Shown piece after piece: positions 48,929-60,699 of a DNA stretch of 64,000 nt. The number at the start of each line of letters is the position of its first letter. The stretch's first letter is position 1. The translations under genes were made by a program, and so were the position numbers. The notes beneath the pieces are model-generated. The model ran no database searches and was not told the origin of the DNA. It worked only from the letters and a program-made list of their open reading frames with translations. Origin of the DNA: Paraphoma chrysanthemicola (taxonomy: Eukaryota > Ascomycota > Dothideomycetes > Pleosporales > Phaeosphaeriaceae); assembly GCA_020744225.1 (NCBI GenBank), contig JAGMWG010000015.1, positions 1 through 64,000 of the forward strand, given 5' to 3'.

Positions 48929-51222
48929 GGCAAGACTTCCGGAGTTCAAATCGTCGTGTTGATGTCGCGCGGTTCGAGCGCGCCATGTTGTATATGCAGC
49001 TTACTCGATTTGTCTGCATCCTCGGTACAAGCGTGTCCCCCGCAATTGGCTGCCGAGAACATATGGTTAGTGTGGGGGATTAGTAGAAATTAAGTGATGT
49101 ATCAATTCTGCTCAATCTCGAGATGAACGATTGTGGTCGGGCAGAGTGTAGAGTCGAAAGGGATCGAGTTGCATTGTTGTGGTGAAGGACCGTGTGCCTG
49201 CAATTTCGGCACTCGGCCCCACAGCAACCTCCACATCGTGCCTTTCCATCTCGATTGACACTCAACGATCCGTTGCCTTCCAGAAACGCAATATCGCTTT
49301 TCGAACTCACCAACAGATCAACTTTCCAAACAATCCCCTTGCTCACACCAAGCAGCGTGATCCTTTGTCAACATCAGATATACATCCAACCCTTGGATTG
49401 AATGTCGAGGGGACCTCGACTCCACCTTTACTTCACATGTCAATCAACGTCGTTTGAGTGTCTTCAGCCTGCACTCCTAGCTCAGACTGCAGGTCGGTCT
49501 CATTGAATAGGCGGTCAAACAGGCGTCGTATGCTCTTGCCTTCGACAGTCCTGGCAAGCATCTTTTACTTGACCACGGCTCCTGTATGCAAACGATCTTG
49601 CAGTTAGGCTGAGTGTCAAACGTGGGCCGAGTATATCAAGAGCTGCGGGTATCCCACAGATGGTCCTTCTCTACCTTCAGCTTACCGACGCCACGACGTA
49701 TCCCCATTTCGCAACGGGCTTGCAACACGACCAGGTATTTCAGAGTATGGTCACCCGAATTATACGCCAACCAGTGGTATGACATGACTCGTCATCAAGT
49801 CATGGATTTCTAGGCGGCATATTTCGGCGGTGCGAAGAATACCAACTCACCACTCGTCCAGGTCTCGAGATTCGGCGGGCATCGTCTATCAGCTGCTCGC
49901 AGTGTTATCGCACCGCACTGATGCACTCACGCTCTTCGATAAAGCTTAATGCCTCAGTGTCGTGGCAATTTTGAGCAGCAAGCACAAGAGCGTGTACTTG
50001 ACGCTCTCGTCTTCATAAACCCTAAGAGGTTATCTGGCCAAGGGCTGCATCAGCGCTTGCTCCGACTCTGTCACTAGGTTCGTCGCATAAGGTAACACTA
50101 TGGTTGCTCCCTATCGCTATGGTGAGCGACCGCTAGTCCGGCGGTATGACATTGAAACGCGGCATCGGCACATGCCCATGTTTGTCCAGCATGCGGCAGC
50201 GCTGGGTTCCTGTTGTGCTGAGTCCATATGCTCAAGCATATTTGTCGAGGCAAACAACTGGCAAGAGCCTGCTGTGTCGCAAGACTAAAATGAGACGGCT
50301 ATCATTTAGCTATCCCGGCGCCTGGTACTTCCCACATGGCAGCCTACACGCTGTTCTTCAGTGTGTAGCACCTGTTCTTTGCTGTTCCCTTACGCGAGCA
50401 GTTCAAGACATGTCTCTGATCTCCGCCAAGCTCAAGTTTGCTACTTCTTCCGGTGGCAGCTAATTGACAAGAAGGCGACATCGCTCGGGGTGACCTACAA
50501 CGACAGCAGGTTGGAGGCGAAGCGACATCATGGCGATTTGGGACCACCAGTGCTATCACGGAGGATGTAGACTGGGTTGCTTTGCGGGGAATCACCCATC
50601 ATCTGTGTCGTCAGAGAGCGAGGCTGGAAAGCACCGTGTACAGCACCGTCATCTCATATGTCGACCGCCTACGAACCTGGATCGAACGCCTGACAGGCAA
50701 GAGCTTCTTACCTTGACGAAGGTTTCGATGGGCTCCTCGCAGACTTGAGTTTTGCGACCTCGTGCAAGAGCTCCCGCCACCTCGTTACTACGATTAGAAA
50801 GGCTTGAATGCCTGCCAGCGGCTCCATGGAACATAGACAACAACAACAACAAGGATTCCCGATCGGTCCTCGCGAGCCTCATTCACAAAGGGAATGGCGC
50901 CCTGCGTTTGGCGGGTTTCCCACACTCGCGTGCAAGTCGACTTCACCTCAGGTGCTCGGGCCAGTGCCGATCCCCGACGTCACCAAAAGCAGAGGTGACC
51001 TCCCATTATGGGCTCCAACATCCAAATTCGTATTCCACTTCGATTACAGACTACGCCTTGCTTATAAGGTTTGCTCTACGCGGCTGTTCATTCTTTTCCT
51101 CTACGTCTCTGCCCTCCTCGGAACGTCGCACGACCACTCTCTCGCTCGCCGTTGTGTGGCAGTATTGCTTGTTGCGGTTGTGTATCCTGTATCAAGACGA
51201 CGACCTTGAGTTTACAGCGAAC
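48929..51222. other. Intergenic, no gene seen
   Basis: The 2.3 kb lie between two divergent genes. A TATA-like tataag lies at about 51064, roughly 160 nt before the J-domain ATG, followed by a pyrimidine-rich leader. A minus-strand ORF at 50649-50882 contains a peptide-like stretch ending ETFVK before a GTAAGA, but has no partner exon that I can find. Nothing else is recognisable. Confidence 0.45.
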
Positions 51223-52039
51223 ATGTCCGGCTCTACTAACTCCTTCCTGCGCAATTGTACTATATTCCCCATGCTTGTACACTACAACAACCAATAACAC
51301 CATTCCAGCTTCAACCACTCCTTACACACGCTCTCAGGCCCGTAAGTCTGGAGCGGATGATCCCTTCCAGACGTCCCACTCGGCCTTTCAACCACTTTCC
51401 CCGGCGCTCTCAAAGAAACGTCGCCGTCAGCCAGAATTCACCATCTTCGTCGACAGCACGGCAACACCACTGAGACAGTCCGAGCGCGTCCCGAAGAAGC
51501 CCAAGACAGGCGCTCGCACTCCGCTTTCTGTCAGAAGCGACGCTGGCAACCGCACACCGCTGCCGTCCCCTCGCCTACCCGCCACTCCCTTTCCCTTCTC
51601 GCCTGACGATGCGTCCTGGGAGAACATCGAGAACATCGACCCGAATCCCCCGCCTATGACACCACCCCCTCCGCCAGGATTTGTATCGCCCCGTCCCACT
51701 CCTCCAGCTGGCCCTCCTCCTCCCCCTCAGGCACTGCTCATCGCCCCGTCCACTATCGCCACGAGAGCCCGTGATCTACCGCCACCGCAGAACATGGTGT
51801 TGTACGAGTTGTTAGGTGTGAACAGGTGGACTGCGACCAAGGTCGAGATCCTGGCTGCCTGGAGACAGGTTGCGCTGGAGGCTCATCCCGACCACTATCC
51901 GGAGGACGAGCGTGAGGCCGCAACCGAGAAGATGCAGAAGATCAACGCCGCCAAGGAGGTGTTGTCCAACCGTGTGAGTCGTCATCGCTACCACCTGACT
52001 GGTGAGTTGCCCTGGGCTGAAGAGAGCCCTCTGTTGTGA
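51223..52039 (+). CDS. J-domain (DnaJ-like) protein with disordered N-terminus
   Basis: Two exons (51223-51256 and 51309-52039) join to 765 nt, or 254 residues. The intron (GTACTA donor, CATTCCAG acceptor) turns the short start MSGSTNSFLRN into the long downstream frame. Residues 12 to about 180 are basic and Pro-rich (KKRRRQPEF, VPKKPKTGAR, a PPPPPG run) with no fold expected, and look nuclear. The C-terminus is a J-domain: VLYELLGVNRWTATKVEIL, WRQVALEAHPDHYP with the HPD motif, then MQKINAAKEVLSN and a final helix. By family it stimulates an Hsp70; the client is unknown. It converges on the cellobiose dehydrogenase gene. Exon 1 is the least certain part. Confidence 0.75.
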
Positions 52040-52763
52040 GAGGACAGATGAGTGTGCCAAGGTATCAGGAAGGATCGACTGTCGCTATAAAATTGGGGCT
52101 TGGAAAGAAGTGGCTGCGACAGTGCGACATGATGGATGGGATTGGAGGACCGGCAACTGAGGGATGAGCTTTTCATTTGTGGCTGGCTTTTGGACGGCAT
52201 GCATCGTCTACGACGCTCGAGAAAAGTACTCACTCATTAACGGCATTACTTGTATTTAATCATCGTCTCCTCATCGCATCCTGATGTCATAGTCGGAGTA
52301 GCTCTAGGTATGCCATACTAAAGGCACACTTCGTCCTGAAGTGATAACGCACTTCACGCAATCATACGTTACCTACCAGAATCCAGATCAAACTTAAACG
52401 AGGCGTTTACAAGCTGGATTGGTGAAGGCTGCGATGGATCAGTGATCTTGCTAAGAAGTGGCAATGGAATACACACTTGTCCTGGCAGCAAAGTGTCGTG
52501 CGGATGCGACTGGGTGTTTCGCGTGTCTGCAGAGCAATGTTATAATTATCATTTACGCGCAGGATGGAAACAGGACTGTGCAGGCAGCAATGCAAGCCCG
52601 ACCATCACCATCCAAAAGGACCTCGAGGTATAATATGCACAAGGCTCTTCAGCCTGATTGAAAGTAAAGGTATGGTATATATACAAGAAAACCGTCTCAT
52701 CCCCATTGTTCTTTCTTCATCCTTCTTCTATATCCTCTTCTTCCTAACCTCCCTTCATCTCCT
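52040..52763. other. Intergenic, 3' ends of two convergent genes
   Basis: The 724 bp lie between the convergent J-domain and cellobiose dehydrogenase genes. They contain only short chance ORFs and a T/C-rich stretch near 52705-52765. No gene is seen. Confidence 0.5.
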
Positions 52764-55695
52764 TCAGTATTGATCCAAATAACTCGCTCGTCCCATCCAC
52801 TCCCTGCGCGCAGCACCCGCCTCATCCCTCGCCTCCTCAGGCGCAATCGGCATCCTGCCATCACGTCTCTGCACCCTGTTCGAGCGCTTGTGGACCTTGG
52901 CTACTGGCTGACGACGAGACTTGGCTGCTTGTGTGCACTGCGAGTAGTAATCGTTGTGCTTGGTGCATGTCCAGCCTGATGCGCATGTTGTGGGGCCGGT
53001 GTATCCGATGCCACCGCAGCGAGCGTAGGCTTGAGCGACGGTGGTTTCGGGGGTAGATGGAATGGGTGTGGGTGCTGGTGAAGATTCGACTGGGGCGGAT
53101 GGAGCAGGTGTGTCGGCTGGTGGGCTGGCAGGTGACGACTCGATTGGCGACGCAGACTCTACGGGAGCGGAGGTGGGAAGACTGGGTGTTCCGGTTCCGA
53201 TTGGCGTAGCAATGGGCGCAGTGAGCGAGAGTGTGGCTGTGGAAGCGGCGGCACCAGCACTGTTCGTAGCCTCAGGAAGCGCTGGGACAGTGCCGTTTGA
53301 CGAGCTCTTTCCGAGCGCCAGGATGCGGGCGGCGGCAGCTTCAGCAGCTACCATGATAATGGCTTGGGTGTTACCGGTGGGCAGATCGGGATGGAAAGAT
53401 GCGTCGACGACGAAGAGGTTGTCGGTACCGTAGACTTTGGTGTCTGTGTCGACGACAACACCAGCATCACCCTTGGTACCCATCTTGGCTGTTCCGACAT
53501 AATGGCTACCGGTCTTGAAGTCCTTGATGAGATCAGCGCCAGTAACGTTGGTCACACCAGTCGGTTTGATGAGGGTGAGCGTCGAATTGCCACCAGTGGT
53601 CATCTTGATCAGGCGGTCCATCATGGTGATCGCGGCCTCCTTGTCAGCATCGGATGTAAGATGTGGGTTGGTGATGAAGGTGGTCGCGCCGTCCGCGGTG
53701 ATTCCGAGGCTGCCAACTGACTGGGAGCCGTGGGTCTCGTAGACTTTCATTTGGATGGTGTTGTCAGAAGGTCCATTGCATGTACCCTGGAAAAAGACTT
53801 CGTTGCCATCGGTTGTGTTCACCGATGTCCACCAGTTGAGGCGTTGGCCGGATTGCGCGAGGATACCAGATCCCTTTGCAAACAGGTCAATGGTTGTCTG
53901 GTTGGGTGCGGTGAAGGCAGTGGCTGGCTCGGAGTGCATGGCGGCGCTGGTGTTGAACTTGACGGTGAAGATCGGGTGATCCTTGATTTCAGCGCCAACA
54001 GGAAGATCGATCCAGTCAGCCTCGTCTGGAAGGGTAACGCCACTGGTGCCAGTCGCAACGGTCTGAAGCTGCTCGGCAGGGCCGATGCCAGAGTTGAACA
54101 GGATGCGAGGGGTTGACATGGCGCCAGCAGCAAGTAAAACACTACCTCCTGCATTGACGTTGTAGATGATGCGCTGGCCGGCGGTCTCGACCTCGACACC
54201 GGTGATTGACGAACCAGTACGGATAGCACGGATGACATTTGTGTTCATCGTAAGTTTGAAGTTGGAGAGGTCCTGAGCGAGTGGGAGGTATGTCTTTACA
54301 ACACCGGACCGGAGACCGTCCGCCTCGTTCCATGGTGGACGTCCGAAAACCTATGCAATATTAGTATGAAGCATTTAGATTTCGTTGTACCGTTACTCAC
54401 ATCAACCTTAGCATTGGGGTCCTTGATGAAGTCGGTCTCAGACCACCCCTGTGCTGTGAAGAATTGCGAAAGCACACCATAAGCCTCGTCGTTATAGCGG
54501 TTGCCATCCTCGGAGCCGTGAGTTTGACCAGGGTTGCGCTCCCACACACGGTCAGCAGCCGCAGACACATCCGACCACTTCCAGCCTGCGGGCCACTTGT
54601 CATCAAAGTCACGGTTCTGGGGCTTAACAAACATCATGGCGTTGACGGAGCTTCCACCGCCCAGCAAGCAGCCGGCCATATCGGCAGTGTCAGTGCAGTA
54701 TGCTGGGCTTCCAACACTGCTGAGGTAGTAGCCGTATCCCGGAACATCGTACATGGTGACAGTAGAGTTCCATTCCAGGGTATCAGTGTTGCCAGAAGAT
54801 GCGAGCGAAGGGCCACCGCGCTCGATCAAGAGTACCGAAGCGCCGCTCTCAGCGAGCCTTTCGGCTGCAATGATACCAGCAGGTCCGGCGCCAGCAACGA
54901 TATAGTCGTAGGTTGCATTAGCAACGACAGCGGTCGAGTTACCTCCGGTGACGGGCGTAGTCGAATTGCCTGTACCAGGTGTCGTTGGTGGGGTGGGTGT
55001 GGTCGAGTTGCCGCTTCCAGCAGTGGCCAATGCAGCCCATGTAGCGTAGTCTGCACTCTTAGCATTCTCCATGGGCATACCAAACGCTCCAAAGCCGCCG
55101 TTGTGGTAGTTCAGCGCAGCCGAAGGGGAAGAAGAGTCCGTCAATGCGTCATCGGAGAATGCCCAACCCATGACGTTGACAGCCGGAGACTCGTACAGGA
55201 CTAGACCCGTAGAGACATCGGTGCTGATACAGTTGGAGCAAAGGAAGGTATATGAGAAGGCAGTGTCGTTGACAAAAGTGCCTTCTGGAATCGGTGACAT
55301 GGAGAAGTCGCCAGTCTTGACAGCAGGGTTGGTGTAACCACTGATGCGGTGTTAGCGAATGTTAGATAATATTCGATGCTGAGCACTCACGTTGCCTGTC
55401 TGAACGACGATACAATCTCGCCATCATTTGGGTAGGCGACCACGAGCAAGTTTCCAGTCATGCTCTGTCCTAAGCTGAAACCAGCCCAACCGCCTCCATT
55501 GGTGATAGGAGCCTGAATCTGAGCGATGAAGTCGGTGGTGGGATTCTCGGGAAGTGCGATACCGAAAGTGAAGCCTGAAGCATGCTGATAGCCGTTGAAT
55601 GTGATACCGGTCTTGGCATCAGTGTAAGGAGCCGACGTTTGTGCTGCAGCTCGCAAGGCGAAGAGGGCAGAGGAAAGAATGAATGAACGTGACAT
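52764..55695 (-). CDS. Cellobiose dehydrogenase with cytochrome, GMC and CBM1 modules
   Basis: Three exons (55391-55695, 54401-55340, 52764-54350) join to 2832 nt, or 943 residues. It is a secreted flavocytochrome that oxidises cellobiose and passes electrons to lytic polysaccharide monooxygenases. A signal peptide (about 1-19, ends RAAAQ) is followed by a cytochrome b domain with likely axial ligands Met79 (GQSMTGN) and His181 (LNYHNGGF). A Ser/Thr/Pro/Gly linker (about 211-238) leads to a GMC flavin domain: DYIVAGAGPAGIIAAERL (about 247-264), LGGGSSVNAMMF, and active-site His698 (TGSHYVGTAKMG) and Asn742 (TGNTQAI). A second Pro/Ser linker leads to a CBM1 cellulose-binding domain (about 857-889, six Cys). 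Unusually, 54 more residues follow, basic and rich in KR/RR. The modular order is the class IIA type of ascomycetes. Confidence 0.95.
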
Positions 55696-57175
55696 TTTGT
55701 TTGATGGTATCGAGGTTCAATTGGTTTGGGAATGAGTGTGAGGCACGGCCTGCAAAAGAATGACAAAAAGCCGTCAAGGCTGAAAAGAATGACTACCTAG
55801 AAAGGAGTGAATGAACGAAAAGAATGAATGCAAGCAAGCAAGCTGCTGATGAGTTTCCCAAGAAGGCGAACTCTGCTGTTAAGTATGCTGGGCGTCGTTC
55901 CCATCGCGGCGGGTCTCACGGTCCTCAATCTCGATGCTTGAATCCTTCTACCGGTTCGACCGATACCAGACATGTGCATGACAGAGTCTCGTCTCGTGGC
56001 TACCCGGTCCATGGGCCTGGCTGGGCTGTCCAAGCCCAGCATTTCCGTCTCGGAAAGCCATTGCGCACGTCATTGGCGTGCATGACATCGGGAGCCACGC
56101 GGGAGATAGATTGCGTACCACGCGCCCGTAGTAAAGCCGGTGCGGGTTCTGAAAACGCTCGCGAATAGGAGCGATGTGATTCGTTGATGGCGGTGTTTCA
56201 TGAAGGTTGGTGCGGCTCTTCCTCCGAAGTGGAGACTAGCCGTTTCGAAACGTGGCGGCTAGCGCAAGAAATTGCTGTCCTCCCATTTGCGAGCCCCATC
56301 TTGACACAAGGCGAAGAAAACTTCAAAAATGCACGATTCGTGACTTCCATGGAGTTCGTTTTTCGCAAACCTTGGCATCTTTCACTGGAGACCTGCAGCC
56401 TCCAGTTTCGTTGGATCATGGAAGAGCTGGTTCAAAGATAGCTCTTGCAGTGTATGACGGCGAGAGTCGCGGCACCTCTGGGAGCAGCAAGCGCGCTGAC
56501 ATCTTCAATGCCTCTTCCTGGTCGTTGTGAAAACCCACGCGGTTGTTGCACGCCTGTATGGAGGAGGAAGTTCGCGATTGCCTAATGATAGTTTGGATGC
56601 GTCTCATTACGGAGGAAGCAAAAGCCTGCAGAGGAGAACATATACAGTTTAGTGCAGCCCAGTATATACAGTATAGGTAGTTCGTACTTGCTGGTCCGAT
56701 ATGCGCATTTCATCAGCAGGACGGCAGAGTTGATCAACAGGAGCTCCACCCGCTTCCAGTGAGTGAAGAAGAGGTTTCTGACGCGATTGTTGCTATCTTT
56801 TTTGAGAGCAGACACCCAGTGTGCCGGAGAGGTCAGCGCGTCCTCTGGGCCCCATTCTCACCAGGACACGCACCAGAGTAGGGGTGTTGACTATCAAGAG
56901 GAAACCTTAGGTGCCAGCAATCAAATAGCGCTTGCAAAAGTTCTTGGAGTCTATAGACCCTGTCTAATCAGCTTGTTTTTTCTAGCAGAAGAGAGTGCAA
57001 GCAAGAGAGTTATTATAAATGAGCTTAGTCATTTTCTATTTTCGGTAAAAGTATATACACAAGTGGTAGTGACACAACATGCTTCAATGGTAGCCCTATA
57101 CTCTATCCCGTACAGATCTACATCAGGATTGCCAAAACAGTTGTATCGCTCGGATATTAGACCAAGGAACGACTC
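55696..57175. other. Intergenic; AT-rich patch at about 56900-57160
   Basis: This holds the promoter of the cellobiose dehydrogenase gene and the 3' end of the small secreted protein gene. A patch at about 56900-57160 is clearly AT-richer than its flanks and is open in one plus-strand frame (peptide includes NELSHFLFSVKVYTQ). It could be a mutated repeat remnant, but I recognise no element. No supportable gene. Confidence 0.4.
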
Positions 57176-57500
57176 CTAAACCTGCCAGACAGGGTCGGAG
57201 CAAGACCGTAGGGCGCCTTGAGAGAAAGTAATCGGGTCCGGGCCAATTCCTCGGTTGCAGGTGTTTTCCTATTTTGTGTTAGCAATGGACAGTTCTGACT
57301 TTCGAACGAGTGATAAATTGTACCCAGGTGGTATCATAGGCAGTGCAAACTGTGTTCCACACGCTTGAGGAGTCGGAGGAAATCAAGTACGGCGCAAGAG
57401 GAGGGCAGTCTGCATCTGCGCGGCGCTCAATCACAGGTGCCGGGGCAGCCTGAGCGAGTCCGATAACGAGGACAGTAATCGTAGCGATATTGAAAAGCAT
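57176..57500 (-). CDS. Small secreted protein with four cysteines (89 residues)
   Basis: Two exons (57324-57500 and 57176-57268) join to 270 nt, or 89 residues. The 55-nt intron has a GTACAA donor, a TTGCTAAC branch site and an AAAATAG acceptor; without it the frame would run into intron sequence. Residues 1-19 form a signal peptide (MLFNIATITVLVIGLAQAA), followed by a dibasic site (ERR, 25-27) of the kind cut by Kex2. The mature part has Cys 32, 52, 63 and 82, enough for two disulfides, and ends PVWQV. I do not recognise a family. Size, secretion and cysteines fit the broad class of fungal effectors or small secreted proteins. A TATA box lies about 140 nt upstream. Confidence 0.72.
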
Positions 57501-59188
57501 GTTGTACGTTGGTGATTATGTAAGACCTTGGGAAAGGCGGTTCGATTATCAATGAAGGATGGAGGAGCAGGAGCGATTACAGTGATTGTAGTGAGAATGA
57601 CTTGTGGTGAGTAAAGAAACCGTTGGAGTGCTTCGTTGTTCTTATATATCTCGTCCTGGGCGGAGTTGTCGGCAAGAAATCTAAGGGAGAAATGCTTATA
57701 GCATAAAGTCCGAACTTTTACCCAGGATATGCTATACTTCGAAAGATGATCTTGCACTAGATTACAATGCTTGTGAGCTTTCACCTTCCCTAAGTGGCTT
57801 CCCCAGCCCCGGGATGGCAATGCTCACGCGAGAAGTTCTTAGAAGCGGGGACAAGTTCCGGGGTCGGAGGTATTTCAATCTAGCCGCTATTGACGTAGGC
57901 CCCTGCGATTAATCATATACCTCAACGTCAATCGCTCCCCTGGTCGGGCCTACTGTTCTCACGCCAGGCTCGGTTAAAACGGTCCGATTCTTCATTTGCA
58001 TCAGATCCAAAGCAATCAGGAGGATATCCTCATTCGTCTCTGGCTAAGCAATTCTCAGGGGAGAAATCGGTGCGCCATCGAAAGGAGTGATGGACTTGGT
58101 CACACGCGTTTTCTAATCAGGCGCGTCATAGTTTGTGCTATAGACGTACTTCATAAATGCTAGAATTGGACGAGGCGCAAGGAAGAGACTCTCCTGCAGC
58201 GGGCTATAGAAAATTGTAACCGTAAGCCAAGAATCATGTCCAAGTGGCATCCACCAATGCGAACGGCGCCCAACCCTTCGCCTTGGAAAGCAATTGTCTT
58301 GGTCTCAATCAAAGTGATCTTTAAAATTACGAAAAGATCAGCGATATATCTGTTCGTAATTGTTGCGTCCCAACGTAACGTTCAAAGCACGGAGGTATCC
58401 GAGAGCATAGTCGCTCAAGTATAAGATGCAGGGGTTCTGTATCTTCCTAAGTGCAATGTCGCTCCCACCGTTGTGCTAAGAATTGTAGCAGTCTCTCATT
58501 GGTCGCTTTTCCGCTGTCCTCGCCACTTCATCGCAACAATTACACTTGAGACACCGCCTTTAGCTCGAATTTTACAATAGTAAACAAATGCCCCACCTTT
58601 CATGTGATAGCCGAGCGGTCGTCACTTTCCCTCCTGCAGCCTCACGAGAAGCACACTATGTATTTCAAGAAATAGTCATTACACATCCTTGTACTACTCG
58701 GGAATAATATCACCGCGTTCCATAATCTATGCAATCCAGATCTCAAGGCACACCTGCAGAACGAGCTGTTAGTCGATGCGAGAAAAGCACGCTGAGCGGC
58801 GCAAATAGAAACCTAGTTTCACATGTACAGCGGCCTTTCTTGTGGCTGATTTTGTGTTGACAGCGCTGCCTCGGGTTTATGCAGCTTCGTGCATCGATCA
58901 CCAGAGATGCGAAGGGCTGCTTGACAGTACTGGCGACTGCGAGAGGCAAGGGGAAAACGGCAATGCAAATGGAGCATTTCTCATCTCGCATCAACTGTGC
59001 GCCACAAGGTCTAGAGATCAAGCATGCTATAAGTGTTTTGGTATATCCAAAATCTTGTTGCTACATGACAAAGTCCGGGAGAAGTCCGAGATCCTCAAAA
59101 TCGAAGCTGCGAATACCACGTCCTGATGACTGTCCACGTTGTTCTTCACTTCCTGCAATTCAGGAGGCCTTCAAGCATACGAGAATAT
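57501..59188. other. Intergenic, no gene seen
   Basis: Apart from the TATA box, the 1.69 kb contain only short ORFs on both strands. The plus-strand frame at 58879-59352 partly overlaps the next gene in antisense and has no motifs. Confidence 0.45.
57641..57648 (-). promoter_or_regulatory. TATA box upstream of the small secreted protein
   Basis: TATATAAG on the minus strand lies about 140 nt before the ATG at 57500. The position fits a fungal core promoter with a long leader. Confidence 0.5.
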
Positions 59189-60396
59189 TCAACCCAAGCG
59201 CTGTCGCAATGCATCGAAGTGCCGAATTTGTTGTTGTGTCTCCACAGTGCCACCATAATAGCCACCGAAATCAACACGTGAGCATTTCAACCCATTTTGA
59301 TCCTCTGAGGACATTTGAGAACCAGTCCTGTCCTTATCCCTCCCATAGATAATCCGCTGCACGATCCTAGTCTTCTTTATCCATTCATCAATATCCGGAA
59401 GCGGACCACGAAGATGCTTTACCGCTGTTTTAGCGTCATTGAAGTGGTGAAGGTTCCATGGAATGACCAAATTCTCGAAACCTGCCTTCTCCAGCTTCTT
59501 GAGGATATTGAAGAGATAACTCAGCAGCAGACGCGGAAGTTTGTATAGCTTGCCTTGATGATTTCTACCAGGGACCAATCGGAGGCCGAATTTGGCGCCT
59601 GGCTTGAGAGCTAGCAGGCTTTTGAGGTGCTCTTCTAGGGCGATATTGAAGTCGATAAATGTACTGTCCATGTCTAGGAACAAAACCATGGCAATTGCCT
59701 TCGTATAGTTTTTGGGGTCCAGACCAGTCCCGGACAGATCCGTTCGTGAGAACCTCTTGAATGCCTTTGGGCTCTCGAATGGGTAGTTTCGACGACTATA
59801 CCAGGTCTCGGCAAGCTCTCTCAAGGTATTTTTCTCGGGATCCATTTCATCGAAGGTTTTGGCGAACGCAAACTTTGGCAAGCAATTTGGTGGCAAATGC
59901 AATACGCCATGGGGATCCTCCACGTCATGGAACTCATAGCAGCTACGGTGAACGGAACATCCAAAGTTAAAGTCGTAGGTGAATGGGGTCATCCACCAGA
60001 CTATATCGACCACGTAGTTGTAGATCATATCGCGGAGCTCTCTTGGCAGTACAGCTTGCATGTACTCAGACACATCCCTCCGCACTACAGTGTTGTAGTC
60101 CTGGGCCAAGCCATCAACATTTTTCTTCAGTGTGGTAACTTGACTACCAATCGATGAGAGTTTTTCTTTGAGAGACGACAGGTCCTGTTGGACCAAGCTT
60201 TGTTCGCGCGATGACTTGTGTAACTCCCGGCATGTGCTGTTCGGTCAGAGTAAGCGTGAGGACTGCAATAATGTGATGACAGTGAGACCCACGTTTGCAT
60301 CTTGGCTTTGAGCATGGCCATCTTATCACTTCCACTCATACCGGTGCGGCGCTCTGGACCAGCCCCACCACTGGGAGGAGTCGTAGGTTCTGCCAT
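59189..60396 (-). CDS. Uncharacterised coiled-coil protein, LPRELRDMIY family (copy 1)
   Basis: Two exons (60293-60396 and 59189-60236, intron GTGGGT...CTGAC...GAACAG) join to 1152 nt, or 383 residues. The N-terminus is hydrophilic (MAEPTTPPSGG), then a coiled coil (about 35-85: SLVQQDLSSLKEKLSSIGSQ and on). A conserved block VLPRELRDMIYNYV follows, of the type seen in many fungal F-box-like or 2EXR-like proteins. Later blocks include RELAETWYSRRNYPF and YTKAIAMVLFLDMD. The function is unknown. The gene at 62790 shares the same plan, so the two are paralogues. The exon junction was chosen as the only one that joins frames without a stop. Confidence 0.75.
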
Positions 60397-60699
60397 ATCG
60401 CCGTAATCTGCTGGGCAGTCGTGCTCAAGAAGAGCTATTGTGTAGGACTTTGCAGGGACTGAGTGTATGGAAGGTGTGCTAGTGTGTGCTGTAACGTGCC
60501 AGCCCCGCCTTCACTTAGCGGACGGCGCGTGCTCACGTGAGGTCGCCTTCACTCTCACATCACCCCAATCCTTTTGAATCACAGGGGTGGAGAAGCACAG
60601 TATTGCAATCAGAACTCGTGTGTATTTACATTGCCTCCGCCAAAAATATGTACATTCGAAGTGTCGCAAACGCGCTCATCCTACGGCCCGCATCGTCCC
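60397..60699. other. Short intergenic gap
   Basis: The 303 bp hold the promoter of copy 1 of the LPRELRDMIY family and the 3' end of the GH43 gene, which lies upstream in transcription order. No further gene is seen. Confidence 0.5.

Noticed and set aside
50660..50690. tRNA T-loop-like sequence on the minus strand
   Set aside because: The flanking bases do not form a T-stem, and no D-arm or anticodon arm is visible.
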